From PRO6 sp049646625 (lineage in GTDB: Bacteria; Pseudomonadota; Alphaproteobacteria; Rhizobiales; Xanthobacteraceae): a stretch of 64,000 bases of DNA. The notes beneath the pieces were generated by a model. That model did not search any database and was not told the origin of the DNA. It saw only the letters and a list, made by a program, of their open reading frames with translations. Positions 17,123-28,237 of this stretch are shown piece after piece; the first letter of the stretch is position 1, and each line of letters starts with the position of its first letter. The DNA lies in contig JBARWE010000086.1 in NCBI GenBank assembly GCA_049646625.1, forward strand, positions 3,625-67,624, in the 5' to 3' direction. The translations under genes were made by a program, and so were the position numbers.

Positions 17123-18301
17123 ATGTCGAGCCGGCAGCATTTACAGGGTTGCGACCGCAAGGCCGCCGGTGAGCCGGACATGCCGGGGGCGCCGGCGCCT
17201 TCCCCTCGCCTGCCGGCGGCGTTCCTCTGGCCGTTGTCGGCCGCCGCTTCCGCCAGCCAGGCCACGGCGTCTTTCCTCGACCTGATGGTCACGACGCTGA
17301 CCGGCAGGACGAGCGAACCGCACCCGCCCGAATGGGCGACACCGAACACCGTGCGGCTGGACCTGCCGTCGATGCAACTGCGCGACTTCTCCCGCGATAG
17401 CGTTGGGCCAGCCACCGTCGTATGCGCGCCGTTTGCGCTCCACCGCGCCACCGTTGCCGATTTTTCATCGGGGCACAGCCTGGTCGAGACTCTTCTCGAT
17501 GCCGGCCTGCGCCACCTGTTCGTCACCGACTGGCGTTCGGCAACAGCCGAGATGCGCAACTTCTCCATCGACACCTATCTTGCCGAACTCAATGTCGCTG
17601 TCGACGACGTGAAGCCGCCGGTCAATCTTGTCGGCCTCTGTCAGGGCGGCTGGCTGGCGCTGGCTTATGCGGCGCGCTTCCCCGAAAAAGTAAACCGGCT
17701 GGTTCTGGCCGGCGCGCCGGTTGACATTGCCGCCGCCCCGTCCGGGCTGGGACAGTTCGTCGCCGGCACGCCGTTCGCCTGGTTCGAGCATCTGGTTCGG
17801 GCCGGCGAGGGCCGGGTCAACGGACGGCATCTGCTGGAGACATGGAGTCCGTCGCCGAGCGCCGCCGAGATCAAACAGGTGCTTCAGTTCCCGGCCGCGA
17901 TTGCGCCGCACCGCGTCGATGAACTGGAGCACCGGTTCCGGCATTGGTACGTTTCGACCGTCGATCTGCCGGGAGCCTTCTATCTGCAGGTCGTGCGCTC
18001 ACTGTTCAAGGACAATCAGATCGCGGAAAACCGCTTTGTCGCGCTCGGCCGCCGCATCGATCTCCGCGATGTCAAAATCCCGACCTGCCTGCTGGCGGGG
18101 CGGGATGATGAACTGGTGGCGCCGGAGCAACTGCTTGCCATCAGGCACCTGATCGGTACGTCGCCTGCCGAGATCGTCACCTTTGTCGAAAACTGCCAGC
18201 ACCTCAGCCTGTTCATGGGCGCGACGACCCTGACAACGACGTGGCGGCGGATCGCCGGCTGGCTCGCCCAGGATACCGCGGCACGCACGCGCGTTGCATA
18301 G
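17123..18301 (+). CDS. PHA-synthase-like alpha/beta hydrolase with Cys nucleophile
   Basis: A 392-residue alpha/beta-hydrolase-fold protein. The nucleophile box is GLCQGG (C173), which uses cysteine as PHA synthases and some intracellular PHB depolymerases do. A late Asp lies in AGRDDELV and a likely catalytic His in ENCQHLSLF. It is much shorter than the phaC product here and lacks the PhaC_N region, so it could be a depolymerase, a thioesterase or a PhaC relative of class III style. The ATG at 17123 (GAGG at good spacing) is chosen over an upstream TTG at 17099. It follows the phasin gene by 43 bases and is probably co-transcribed. Confidence 0.75.
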   Translation: MSSRQHLQGCDRKAAGEPDMPGAPAPSPRLPAAFLWPLSAAASASQATASFLDLMVTTLTGRTSEPHPPEWATPNTVRLDLPSMQLRDFSRDSVGPATVVCAPFALHRATVADFSSGHSLVETLLDAGLRHLFVTDWRSATAEMRNFSIDTYLAELNVAVDDVKPPVNLVGLCQGGWLALAYAARFPEKVNRLVLAGAPVDIAAAPSGLGQFVAGTPFAWFEHLVRAGEGRVNGRHLLETWSPSPSAAEIKQVLQFPAAIAPHRVDELEHRFRHWYVSTVDLPGAFYLQVVRSLFKDNQIAENRFVALGRRIDLRDVKIPTCLLAGRDDELVAPEQLLAIRHLIGTSPAEIVTFVENCQHLSLFMGATTLTTTWRRIAGWLAQDTAARTRVA

Positions 18302-18361
18302 TCTCATTCCTCCGCGACGGAGAGCGAGCGCCACACCATTCAACCGGTCGGCTTTTCAAGC

Positions 18362-19054
18362 ATGTGGACTGTTCTGAGGGAAAAGCTGGTCGATGTCGTC
18401 AAGGCGGTGGCGCCGCTGGTCGGGATCGTCATCGGCCTTCAACTCACGTTCGTTCACGCACCGCTCGATATGTTCGTGCAATTCCTCGCGGGCGCCGCGT
18501 TGGCGATGGTCGGCATGCTGTTGCTGTTCACCGGGATCGATCTCGGCATTCTGCCGATGGGCCGCTTCATCGGCGCCGAGCTGCCAAAGAAAGGCTCCGT
18601 CGCGCTGATCGTCAGCGTGGCCTTTTCGCTCGGCTTCGCAACGACGATCGCCGAACCCGACGTGCTCGTGCTGTCGAGCCAGGTCGATGGCGTGTCGCAA
18701 GGTGCCATTTCCGGCCGCGCCGTGCTCTATGCCATTGCCTTCGGCGTCGCGGTCTTTGCCGCCATCGCGATGGGGCGCATCATCACCGGCTGGTCGATCC
18801 GCCTGCTGCTGGCGGCGATCTACGCCGTCGTCATCGTGCTGTGCCTGATCGCGCCCGCGCAATTCGTCCCGCTGGCATTCGACGCCGGCAGCGTCACCAC
18901 CGGCGTTCTGTCGGCCCCCGTCATCATTGCCCTTGCCATCGGCCTCAGTTCCGTCCTCGCCGGGCGCTCGGCTATTTCCGATGGCTTCGGCCTGCTCGGG
19001 ATTGCGTCGGTCGGCCCGATCATCATCCTTCTGCTGGCGGGAGCGCTGCTGTGA
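18362..19054 (+). CDS. DUF1538 membrane protein, first of a pair
   Basis: A 230-residue integral membrane protein of the DUF1538 family with about six or seven hydrophobic helices. Conserved-looking stretches are FTGIDLGILPMGRFIGAELPKKGS and the ATTIAEPDVLVLSSQVD segment, whose acidic and polar residues inside a membrane protein suggest a transport path. Its stop codon overlaps the start of a second DUF1538 gene by one base, so a heteromeric complex is likely. The family function is not established; the nearby PII-like gene suggests a regulated transporter. Confidence 0.8.
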   Translation: MWTVLREKLVDVVKAVAPLVGIVIGLQLTFVHAPLDMFVQFLAGAALAMVGMLLLFTGIDLGILPMGRFIGAELPKKGSVALIVSVAFSLGFATTIAEPDVLVLSSQVDGVSQGAISGRAVLYAIAFGVAVFAAIAMGRIITGWSIRLLLAAIYAVVIVLCLIAPAQFVPLAFDAGSVTTGVLSAPVIIALAIGLSSVLAGRSAISDGFGLLGIASVGPIIILLLAGALL

Positions 19055-19785
19055 TGACGGGGGTGTGGGCCGGCGAGATTGCAACGATTGCCTGGAGCGT
19101 CGCGGTCGCGGTCGGCCCGCTCGCCGTGCTGTTTGTGATCTTCCAGATCTTTCTGCTGCGGCTGCCGCGCCGGCAGGTCACCGACATCCTGAAAGGTACG
19201 GCCATCGCCGCCGCCGGCCTCTTTCTGTTCCTCCTCGGGGTTGGCATCGGCTTCCTGCCGTTCGGCCGGATGATCGGGGAAGCCCTTGGCGTCCGCGACC
19301 AGACCTGGCTCGTTTTCTTCGTTGGGCTGCTGCTCGGCTTCTTCACGACCTGGGGCGAGCCGGCGGTGCGCATCCTGGCGGATCAGGTCGAGGAGGCATC
19401 CAACGGCTCGATCCGCCGGACGGCGGTTCTGTACGCCGTCTGCGCCGGAGTCGCGCTCTCGGTCGGGATCGGCATCCTCAGGATCGCCTACGGGATTCCG
19501 CTGCCGTATCTCGTGGTGCCGGGCTACGCGCTCGCCATCATCCTGATCGCATTCAGCGATAGGGATTTCGCGGCGATCGCCGCCGACTCCGGCGGCGTCG
19601 CGACGGGGCCGCTCGCCAACACGTTTCTGCTGGCGCTTGCCCTGGGCGCCGCCGCCTCGGCAGGCGATCGCGACCCGATCCTGCACGGCCTTGGCTTCGT
19701 GGCACTGATCGCCCTGGCACCGATCCTGTCCGTCATGCTGCTGGGATTCATCATGCGACCGACATTGCGAAAACGAGAGGATTGA
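19054..19785 (+). CDS. DUF1538 membrane protein, second of a pair
   Basis: A 243-residue DUF1538 protein with about seven membrane helices. It repeats the layout of its upstream partner, including GIGFLPFGRMIGEALG and TTWGEPAVRILADQVEEAS, which align with the first protein's motif positions. The two probably arose by duplication and form the two halves of one membrane unit. The ATG overlaps the preceding TGA (ATGA); an in-frame GTG three bases earlier is an alternative. A PII-like gene starts two bases after the stop. Confidence 0.8.
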   Translation: MTGVWAGEIATIAWSVAVAVGPLAVLFVIFQIFLLRLPRRQVTDILKGTAIAAAGLFLFLLGVGIGFLPFGRMIGEALGVRDQTWLVFFVGLLLGFFTTWGEPAVRILADQVEEASNGSIRRTAVLYAVCAGVALSVGIGILRIAYGIPLPYLVVPGYALAIILIAFSDRDFAAIAADSGGVATGPLANTFLLALALGAAASAGDRDPILHGLGFVALIALAPILSVMLLGFIMRPTLRKRED

Positions 19786-19786
19786 A

Positions 19787-20116
19787 ATGCAGAACCCACG
19801 CCTGATCGTCAGCATTGTGCGCAAGGGTTGGGGCGACACCATTCTGGAAGCGACCATGAACGCCGGCGCCCACGGCGGCACCGTCCTGTTCGGGCGCGGC
19901 ATCGGCCGCAACGAACAGCAGCGCGTGTTCGGCATCCAGATCGAACCGGAGAAAGAGATCGTCCTGACGATCGTTCCTGACGAGTTGAAGGACGTCATGC
20001 TTCAGGAAATCGTCCGCGCCGCGGAACTGACCGTGCCCGGCCACGGTCTTACCTTCGTTGTCGCAGTCGAGGCGATAGCTGGGATCGTCCACCTCGTCGA
20101 AGAAAATCCGTTCTGA
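19787..20116 (+). CDS. PII-like signal protein (P-II family nitrogen regulator-like)
   Basis: A 109-residue protein with the ferredoxin-like PII layout: a first strand LIVSIVRKGWGDTILEATMNAGAHGGTVL, then a segment in place of the T-loop (GRGIGRNEQQRVFGIQIEPEKE), then a second strand-helix unit. The canonical T-loop tyrosine of GlnB/GlnK (usual context HTELYRG) is absent, so classic uridylylation is unlikely. PII-like trimers bind adenine nucleotides and gate neighbouring transporters. Immediate linkage to two DUF1538 genes suggests that it regulates that membrane pair. ATG 19787 follows the GAGAGG ribosome site. Confidence 0.8.
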   Translation: MQNPRLIVSIVRKGWGDTILEATMNAGAHGGTVLFGRGIGRNEQQRVFGIQIEPEKEIVLTIVPDELKDVMLQEIVRAAELTVPGHGLTFVVAVEAIAGIVHLVEENPF

Positions 20117-20154
20117 TCGCGGTGCCGCCGCTCGCCAAACCGTGAGTTGAAGGA

Positions 20155-20168
20155 TTGATCCAGATCAT
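20155..20168 (+). promoter_or_regulatory. FNR/FixK-type box upstream of the P-type ATPase gene
   Basis: TTGAT-CCAG-ATCAT differs from the consensus at the last base. The centre is 64 bases before the ATG at 20226. TATCCA at 20192-20197 fits a -10 at class II spacing. Confidence 0.65.
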
Positions 20169-20225
20169 CCAGCCGCGCCCCCAACCGTTGCTATCCAACA
20201 GGTTCACCAGCAACAGCCTTGAAGC

Positions 20226-23021
<2,796 letters not shown>

Positions 23022-23053
23022 CCCGTCGCCGCGGCACGGCCGGAAGCCGGCCG

Positions 23054-23162
23054 CTAGAGCGTTTTCGAGCGAAGTGGGAACCGGTTCGCGTTAAGAAAAT
23101 GCGTCAAAATAATAATCTGGAGATCCGCTTCTGATTCCATCGAGAGGCGGAAAAACTCTAGG
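23054..23162 (+). repeat. Dispersed ~110-base repeat, copy 1
   Basis: The element is bounded by CTAGAGCG on the left and CTCTAGG on the right, so the ends are inverted. It carries AGCGAAGTGGGAACCGGTTC and TCTGATTCCATCGAGA. The same sequence occurs inverted at about 42360-42470 with scattered differences. It occupies the gap between the P-type ATPase and the HlyD genes and encodes nothing. Similar elements are widespread in Hyphomicrobiales genomes. Confidence 0.85.
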
Positions 23163-23219
23163 TCTGCTCATCCGCTTGTCGCAATAGGAAAACTGGCATC
23201 TAAAAATGGGCCACAGCAA

Positions 23220-24305
23220 GTGATTGAAAGATTCAAGGCACTGTCGCGCAATATCTGGCTTTGGGCCGTTATCGCACTGGCGCTCATTGCCGGCGGCTGG
23301 CATTTCATGCAGCAGTTCGCAGGCAGCGGACTGCCGGCCGGCATCGCCCACGGCAACGGCCGCATGGAGGCCGTCGCGATCGATATCGCCGCGCGCACAC
23401 CGGGACGGATCAAGGACATCCTCGCCCAGGAAGGCGAGGCCGTGACCGCCGGGCAGGTGCTCGCCCATATGGATACGCTGCAGCTCGAAGCACAGTTGCG
23501 CGAGGCGCGCGCCCAGTTGCAGCGCAGCCACATCGCCAGGAAAGTGGCGCGGAGCGGGCAGGCCCAGCGCGAAGCCGAGCATTCGGCCGCGCTTGCCGTG
23601 CTGGCGCAAAGGACGACGGAATTGTCCGCCGCTGAACGCCGGCTGCAGCGCTCGGAGCAACTGGCGCAGCGCGACGCCGTATCGCTTCAGGCGCTGGACG
23701 ACGACCGGACGCGAACGGAAGGCGCCAAGGCCGCGCGCGACGCGGCGCGGGCGCAAGTGGCCGCGACCGAAGCCGGCATCGCTACCGCGCGCGCGCAGAT
23801 CGTCGATGCCGAAGCCGCCATCGAAGCCACCCAGGCCACGATCGAGCGGATCGAAGCCGACATCGACGACAGCGCGCTGCGCTCGCCGCGCAGCGGCCGC
23901 ATCCAGTATCGGGTGGCGCAGCCGGGCGAGGTGATCGCCGCCGGCGGCCGCGTCCTCAACCTGATCGATCTGCACGACGTCTACATGACCTTCTTCCTGC
24001 CGACTGCTCAGGCGGGGCGGATCGCGCTTGGCATGGAGGCACGCATCGTTCTCGACGCCGCGCCGAACACCGTCATTCCGGCAACCGTGTCCTTCCTGTC
24101 GGACGTCGCGCAATTCACGCCCAAGACCGTGGAAACGGCGGAACAGCGTCAGGATCTGATGTTCCGGGTTCGCGTCCGGGTGGCCCCGGAGCTGCTCGAA
24201 AAATACTCGGACTACGTCAAGCCGGGGCTGCCAGGCGTCGCTTACGTCAAGCTCGACCGGAACGTGCCGTGGCCGGACAGCCTCGCCCACGGGCTTTTGC
24301 AGTGA
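23220..24305 (+). CDS. HlyD-type periplasmic adaptor (membrane fusion) protein
   Basis: A 361-residue protein with one N-terminal membrane anchor (about 12-30), a lipoyl-like half motif (about 50-85 and after 220, RSPRSGRIQYRVAQPGEV), a long Ala/Arg/Gln-rich coiled coil (about 85-215) and a C-terminal beta-barrel region. It links an inner-membrane exporter to the outer membrane. The start is a GTG at 23220 without a strong ribosome site, because the nearby ATG at 23206 runs into a stop. It overlaps the rbbA-like gene by 4 bases. The order matches the E. coli yhiI-rbbA-yhhJ arrangement. Confidence 0.88.
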   Translation: MIERFKALSRNIWLWAVIALALIAGGWHFMQQFAGSGLPAGIAHGNGRMEAVAIDIAARTPGRIKDILAQEGEAVTAGQVLAHMDTLQLEAQLREARAQLQRSHIARKVARSGQAQREAEHSAALAVLAQRTTELSAAERRLQRSEQLAQRDAVSLQALDDDRTRTEGAKAARDAARAQVAATEAGIATARAQIVDAEAAIEATQATIERIEADIDDSALRSPRSGRIQYRVAQPGEVIAAGGRVLNLIDLHDVYMTFFLPTAQAGRIALGMEARIVLDAAPNTVIPATVSFLSDVAQFTPKTVETAEQRQDLMFRVRVRVAPELLEKYSDYVKPGLPGVAYVKLDRNVPWPDSLAHGLLQ

Positions 24306-27088
24306 CCACGCGCCCGCCCCCTCGCCCTCACGCCAGCGCCACGCCATGGGCGGTGCGGCTGTCCGCCGTCAGCCATGCTTTCGGCGCGACATGCGCGCTC
24401 GACGCCATCACGCTGGATTGTCCGGCCGGACGCATGCTTGGGCTGATCGGCCCCGACGGCGTCGGCAAATCGACGCTGCTGTCGCTCGCCGCCGGCGCCC
24501 GCAAGGTGCAGAAAGGCCGTGTCGAGACACTCGGTGCCGATATGGCGAGCGCATGGCAGCGCAGCCAGGTCGGCCCGCGCATCGCCTACATGCCGCAAGG
24601 GCTGGGCAAGAACCTGTATCCGACCCTGTCGGTGTTCGAGAATATCGACTTCTTCGGCCGGCTGTTCGGGCACGGCAGACAGGAGCGCGAACGGCGCATC
24701 CACGATCTCCTGCTCCGCACCGGTCTCGATCCGTTCCCACACCGCCCCGTCGGCCAGTTGTCCGGCGGCATGAAGCAGAAGCTCGGCCTGTGCTGTGCGT
24801 TGATCCACGACCCCGATCTTCTGATCCTCGATGAGCCGACCACCGGCGTCGATCCGCTGGCGCGCCGCCAGTTCTGGGACCTGATCGACGACATCCGGCG
24901 TAACCGGCCGGAGATGAGCGTCATCGTCGCCACAGCCTATATGGAGGAGGCCGCGCGGTTCGACTGGCTGGTCGCCATGGATGCCGGGCGCGTGCTTGCC
25001 ACCGGCAGCCCGGCCGAGCTTCAGGCACGGACCGGCACATCCTCTCTCGACGCGGCCTTCATCGCGCTATTGCCCGAGGAGAAGCGCCGGAACTATCGCC
25101 CGGTCGAGATTCCGCAACGCACCGGCGATGGCGCCGCCGACATCGCCATCGAGGCCGAAAACCTCACCATCCGCTTCGGCGACTTCACCGCCGTCGATAA
25201 CGTCTCCTTCCGCATTTCCCGCGGCGAGATTTTCGGTTTCCTCGGCTCGAACGGCTGCGGCAAGACCACCACGATGAAGATGCTCACCGGCCTGCTGCCG
25301 GCGAGCGAAGGCACCGCGCGGCTGTTCGGCCGCGAAGTCGATCCACGCGACCTCGCCACGCGGCGGCGCGTCGGCTACATGTCGCAATCCTTCTCGCTCT
25401 ATTCCGAACTGACTGTCCGCCAGAACCTCGATCTGCACGCCCGCCTGTTCCAGCTTCCCGAAGCCGCCATCCCCGCGCGGATCGATGACATGGCGAAGCG
25501 CTTCGATCTGACTGATGTCCTCGACACACTGCCGGAGGCGCTGCCGCTCGGCGCCACCCAGCGGCTGTCGCTGGCGGTGGCGATGATCCATGCCCCGGCG
25601 ATCCTGATCCTTGACGAGCCGACATCCGGCGTCGATCCGATCGCCCGCGACGCGCTGTGGCAGAGCTTCGTCGACCTGTCGCGCAACGACGGCGTCACCA
25701 TCTTCATCTCGACGCACTTCATGAACGAGGCGGAGCGCTGCGATCGCATTTCGCTGATGCATGCCGGCAAGGTGCTGGTCAGCGACAGCCCGGCCGCCAT
25801 CGTGCAGGCGCGCGGCTCCGCCGATCTCGAAGAGGCATTCGTCAGTTATCTCAAGGAAGCGCTCGACGAGCCGACCAGCCAGCCGGCGCCCACTTCATCC
25901 GAAACGCCGGAGCACCCGCGCGCCGATATCGTCGCGGCCGGCAGCGCCCACCCGCGGCGCATCCTCGACTGGCGACGCATCGCCAGCATCGCCCGGCGCG
26001 AGACGCTTGAACTGCGCCGCGACCCGATCCGCGCCTCGTTCGCATTTCTCGGTAGCCTGATCCTGCTGTTCGTGATCGGCTACGGGCTGAGCATGGACAT
26101 CGAAAACCTGCCTTACGCCGTTCTCGATCACGACCAGACCACGCTCAGCCGCAGCTATACGCTGGACATCGCCGGCTCGCGCTACTTCACCGAGCGCCCG
26201 CCGATCGTCGATCACACGGATCTCGATCGCCGCATGCGCGACGGCGAGCTAAGTCTTGCCATCGAGATTCCGCCGGGGTTCGCCCGCGACGTCACGCGCG
26301 GCCGCGGCGCCCAGATCGGCGCCTGGATCGATGGCGCGATGCCGTCGCGGGCCGAGACCGCGCGCGGCTATGTCGAGGGCATGCACGCACACTGGCTGGC
26401 GCAACGGGCGCGCGACCTGTCGATCACCCCGCCGGCAAGCGGCGCGTTCCGGCTTGAGACCCGGTTTCAGTACAACCCCGACGTCAAAAGCATCGTCGCC
26501 ATGGTGCCGGCGGTCATCGTGCTGGTGCTGTTCCTGATCCCGACCATGCTGGCGACATTGAGCATCGTGCGCGAGAAGGACCTCGGCTCGATCGTCAACC
26601 TCTACGTTACGCCGGTATCGCGCCTCGATTTCCTGCTCGGCAAGCAGGTCCCCTATGTCGGACTGGCCGCCCTGAACCTCGCCATGCTGACGGCTTTCGC
26701 CGTTTTCGTACAGAACGTCCCGTTCTCGGGAAACCTGCTTGCCTTCGCCGCCGGCGGCCTTTTGTTTGTTATCGCGGCAACCGGACTCGGGCTGTTCATT
26801 TCCAGTTTCATGAACAGCCAGATCGCCGCGATCTTCCTCACCACCCTCGTCACCATGCTGCTGGCGGTGCAGTATTCCGGCATGATCAATCCGGTCGCCT
26901 CGATGGAAGGCGTAGCCGCGGTGATCGGCGCCATCAACCCGGCAACCCATTTCATCACCATCTCACGCGGCACCTTTTCCAAAGCGCTCGGGTTTCGCGA
27001 CCTGCTGCCGTCGTTTTCCGTGCTGCTGGCGACCGGCCCGGCCCTGCTCGGCTTGAGCGTGCTCCTCCTCAAGAAACAGGCCCGCTGA
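24302..27088 (+). CDS. rbbA: RbbA-type fusion: two ABC ATPase domains plus ABC-2 permease
   Basis: A 928-residue protein with a first ATPase domain (about 17-240; Walker A GPDGVGKS, signature QLSGGMKQK, Walker B LLILDEPTTGVD), a second ATPase domain (about 290-520; Walker A GSNGCGKT, Walker B LILDEPTSGVD) and a C-terminal ABC-2 permease region (about 570-928) with around six helices. In the second domain the signature is degenerate (PLGATQRLS). E. coli RbbA with this layout was reported as a ribosome-associated ATPase, but its place in a HlyD-ABC-permease operon also suits an exporter. The GTG start at 24302 overlaps the upstream stop. Confidence 0.87.
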   Translation: MTTRPPPRPHASATPWAVRLSAVSHAFGATCALDAITLDCPAGRMLGLIGPDGVGKSTLLSLAAGARKVQKGRVETLGADMASAWQRSQVGPRIAYMPQGLGKNLYPTLSVFENIDFFGRLFGHGRQERERRIHDLLLRTGLDPFPHRPVGQLSGGMKQKLGLCCALIHDPDLLILDEPTTGVDPLARRQFWDLIDDIRRNRPEMSVIVATAYMEEAARFDWLVAMDAGRVLATGSPAELQARTGTSSLDAAFIALLPEEKRRNYRPVEIPQRTGDGAADIAIEAENLTIRFGDFTAVDNVSFRISRGEIFGFLGSNGCGKTTTMKMLTGLLPASEGTARLFGREVDPRDLATRRRVGYMSQSFSLYSELTVRQNLDLHARLFQLPEAAIPARIDDMAKRFDLTDVLDTLPEALPLGATQRLSLAVAMIHAPAILILDEPTSGVDPIARDALWQSFVDLSRNDGVTIFISTHFMNEAERCDRISLMHAGKVLVSDSPAAIVQARGSADLEEAFVSYLKEALDEPTSQPAPTSSETPEHPRADIVAAGSAHPRRILDWRRIASIARRETLELRRDPIRASFAFLGSLILLFVIGYGLSMDIENLPYAVLDHDQTTLSRSYTLDIAGSRYFTERPPIVDHTDLDRRMRDGELSLAIEIPPGFARDVTRGRGAQIGAWIDGAMPSRAETARGYVEGMHAHWLAQRARDLSITPPASGAFRLETRFQYNPDVKSIVAMVPAVIVLVLFLIPTMLATLSIVREKDLGSIVNLYVTPVSRLDFLLGKQVPYVGLAALNLAMLTAFAVFVQNVPFSGNLLAFAAGGLLFVIAATGLGLFISSFMNSQIAAIFLTTLVTMLLAVQYSGMINPVASMEGVAAVIGAINPATHFITISRGTFSKALGFRDLLPSFSVLLATGPALLGLSVLLLKKQAR

Positions 27089-27091
27089 GCC

Positions 27092-28204
27092 ATGCGCCTC
27101 TCCCACGTCTGGCAACTCGGCATCAAGGAAGTGTGGAGCCTCATTCGCAACCCGGTGCTGCTGGCGTTGATCGCCGCCGCCTTCTCGGTCCAGGTCTATG
27201 TCGCGGCGACCGCCACGCCCCTGACGCTCAACAAGGCGCCGCTCACCATCGCCGACGAGGACGGTTCAACGCTTTCGACCAGGATCGCCTCGGCCTTCTA
27301 TCCTCCCTATTTCCAAACCCCGCCGATCCTTCCGTTGCAGCAATTGCCGGCGCGCATGGATGCCGGCATCGATACGTTCGGGCTGGTGATCCCATCAGGA
27401 TTCCAGCGCGACCTGCTGGCCGGGCGGGAGCCGGCGATCCAGCTCAATGTCGATGCCACCCGCATGGCCCAGGCGTTCAACGGCGCCGGCTATGTGCAGG
27501 CCATCGTTTCGGGCGAGGTCAACGAGTTCACACGCCGCTATCGCCCGGCAGATTCGGCGCCGATCGATCTGGTGCTGCGGGCGCGATTCAATCCCGAGCT
27601 CAATCCCGGCTGGTTTGGCGCGATGATGGAGGTGGTCAACAACATCTCGCTGTTGTCCGTCATTCTCGCCGGCGCCGCGCTCATTCGCGAGCGTGAGCGC
27701 GGCACCATCGAGCACCTGCTCGTCATGCCGGTGACGCCGATCGAGATCATGCTCGGAAAGATCTGGCCGATGGCCGCCGTCGTGCTTGCGGCATCGCTGT
27801 TCGCGTTCACGGTGGTGGTGCAAGCCTGGCTGTCGATCCCGGTTGCCGGCTCGCTGTGGCTGCTGGCGCTCGGCATCCTTCTGCAACTCTTTGCGACCAC
27901 GTCGCTCGGCATCGTTCTTGCCACGGTCGCAGGCTCCATGCCGCAGTTCGGCCTGCTGTTGATCCTGGTGCTGTTTCCGATCCATGTGCTCGCCGGCGGA
28001 CTGACCCCGGTGGAAAGCATGCCGGCGGCAATCCGGCTCTTGATGGCGGCGGCGCCCGACACCCACTTCGTGGCGCTTGCCCAATCGGTGCTGTTCCGGG
28101 GCGCGGGGCTTGAGGCCGTCTGGCCGCAGCTTCTCAGCCTGCTCGCGATCGGCCTCATCCTCTTTCTGTTCGCGCTGCGGCGCTTCCGCGCGTTCCTGCG
28201 CTAG
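27092..28204 (+). CDS. ABC-2 type permease, YhhJ-like
   Basis: A 370-residue inner-membrane permease. It has one N-terminal helix (about 22-42), a large periplasmic loop, and five helices from about 185 to 370, including the ABC-2 hallmark RERERGTIEHLLVMPVTPIEIMLGK. It starts 3 bases after the RbbA stop and completes the HlyD-RbbA-permease exporter. The substrate is unknown. It converges on a small gene of the fixK group, with about 33 bases between the stops. Confidence 0.88.
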   Translation: MRLSHVWQLGIKEVWSLIRNPVLLALIAAAFSVQVYVAATATPLTLNKAPLTIADEDGSTLSTRIASAFYPPYFQTPPILPLQQLPARMDAGIDTFGLVIPSGFQRDLLAGREPAIQLNVDATRMAQAFNGAGYVQAIVSGEVNEFTRRYRPADSAPIDLVLRARFNPELNPGWFGAMMEVVNNISLLSVILAGAALIRERERGTIEHLLVMPVTPIEIMLGKIWPMAAVVLAASLFAFTVVVQAWLSIPVAGSLWLLALGILLQLFATTSLGIVLATVAGSMPQFGLLLILVLFPIHVLAGGLTPVESMPAAIRLLMAAAPDTHFVALAQSVLFRGAGLEAVWPQLLSLLAIGLILFLFALRRFRAFLR

Positions 28205-28237
28205 GATCGCACCCGGCAACGCCGGCGCGAACCGGCT

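Noticed and set aside
23091..24347. Long minus-strand open frame over the HlyD gene and the dispersed repeat
   Set aside because: It is the antisense of a well-supported HlyD coding frame in GC-rich DNA; its Arg/His-rich product has no family features.
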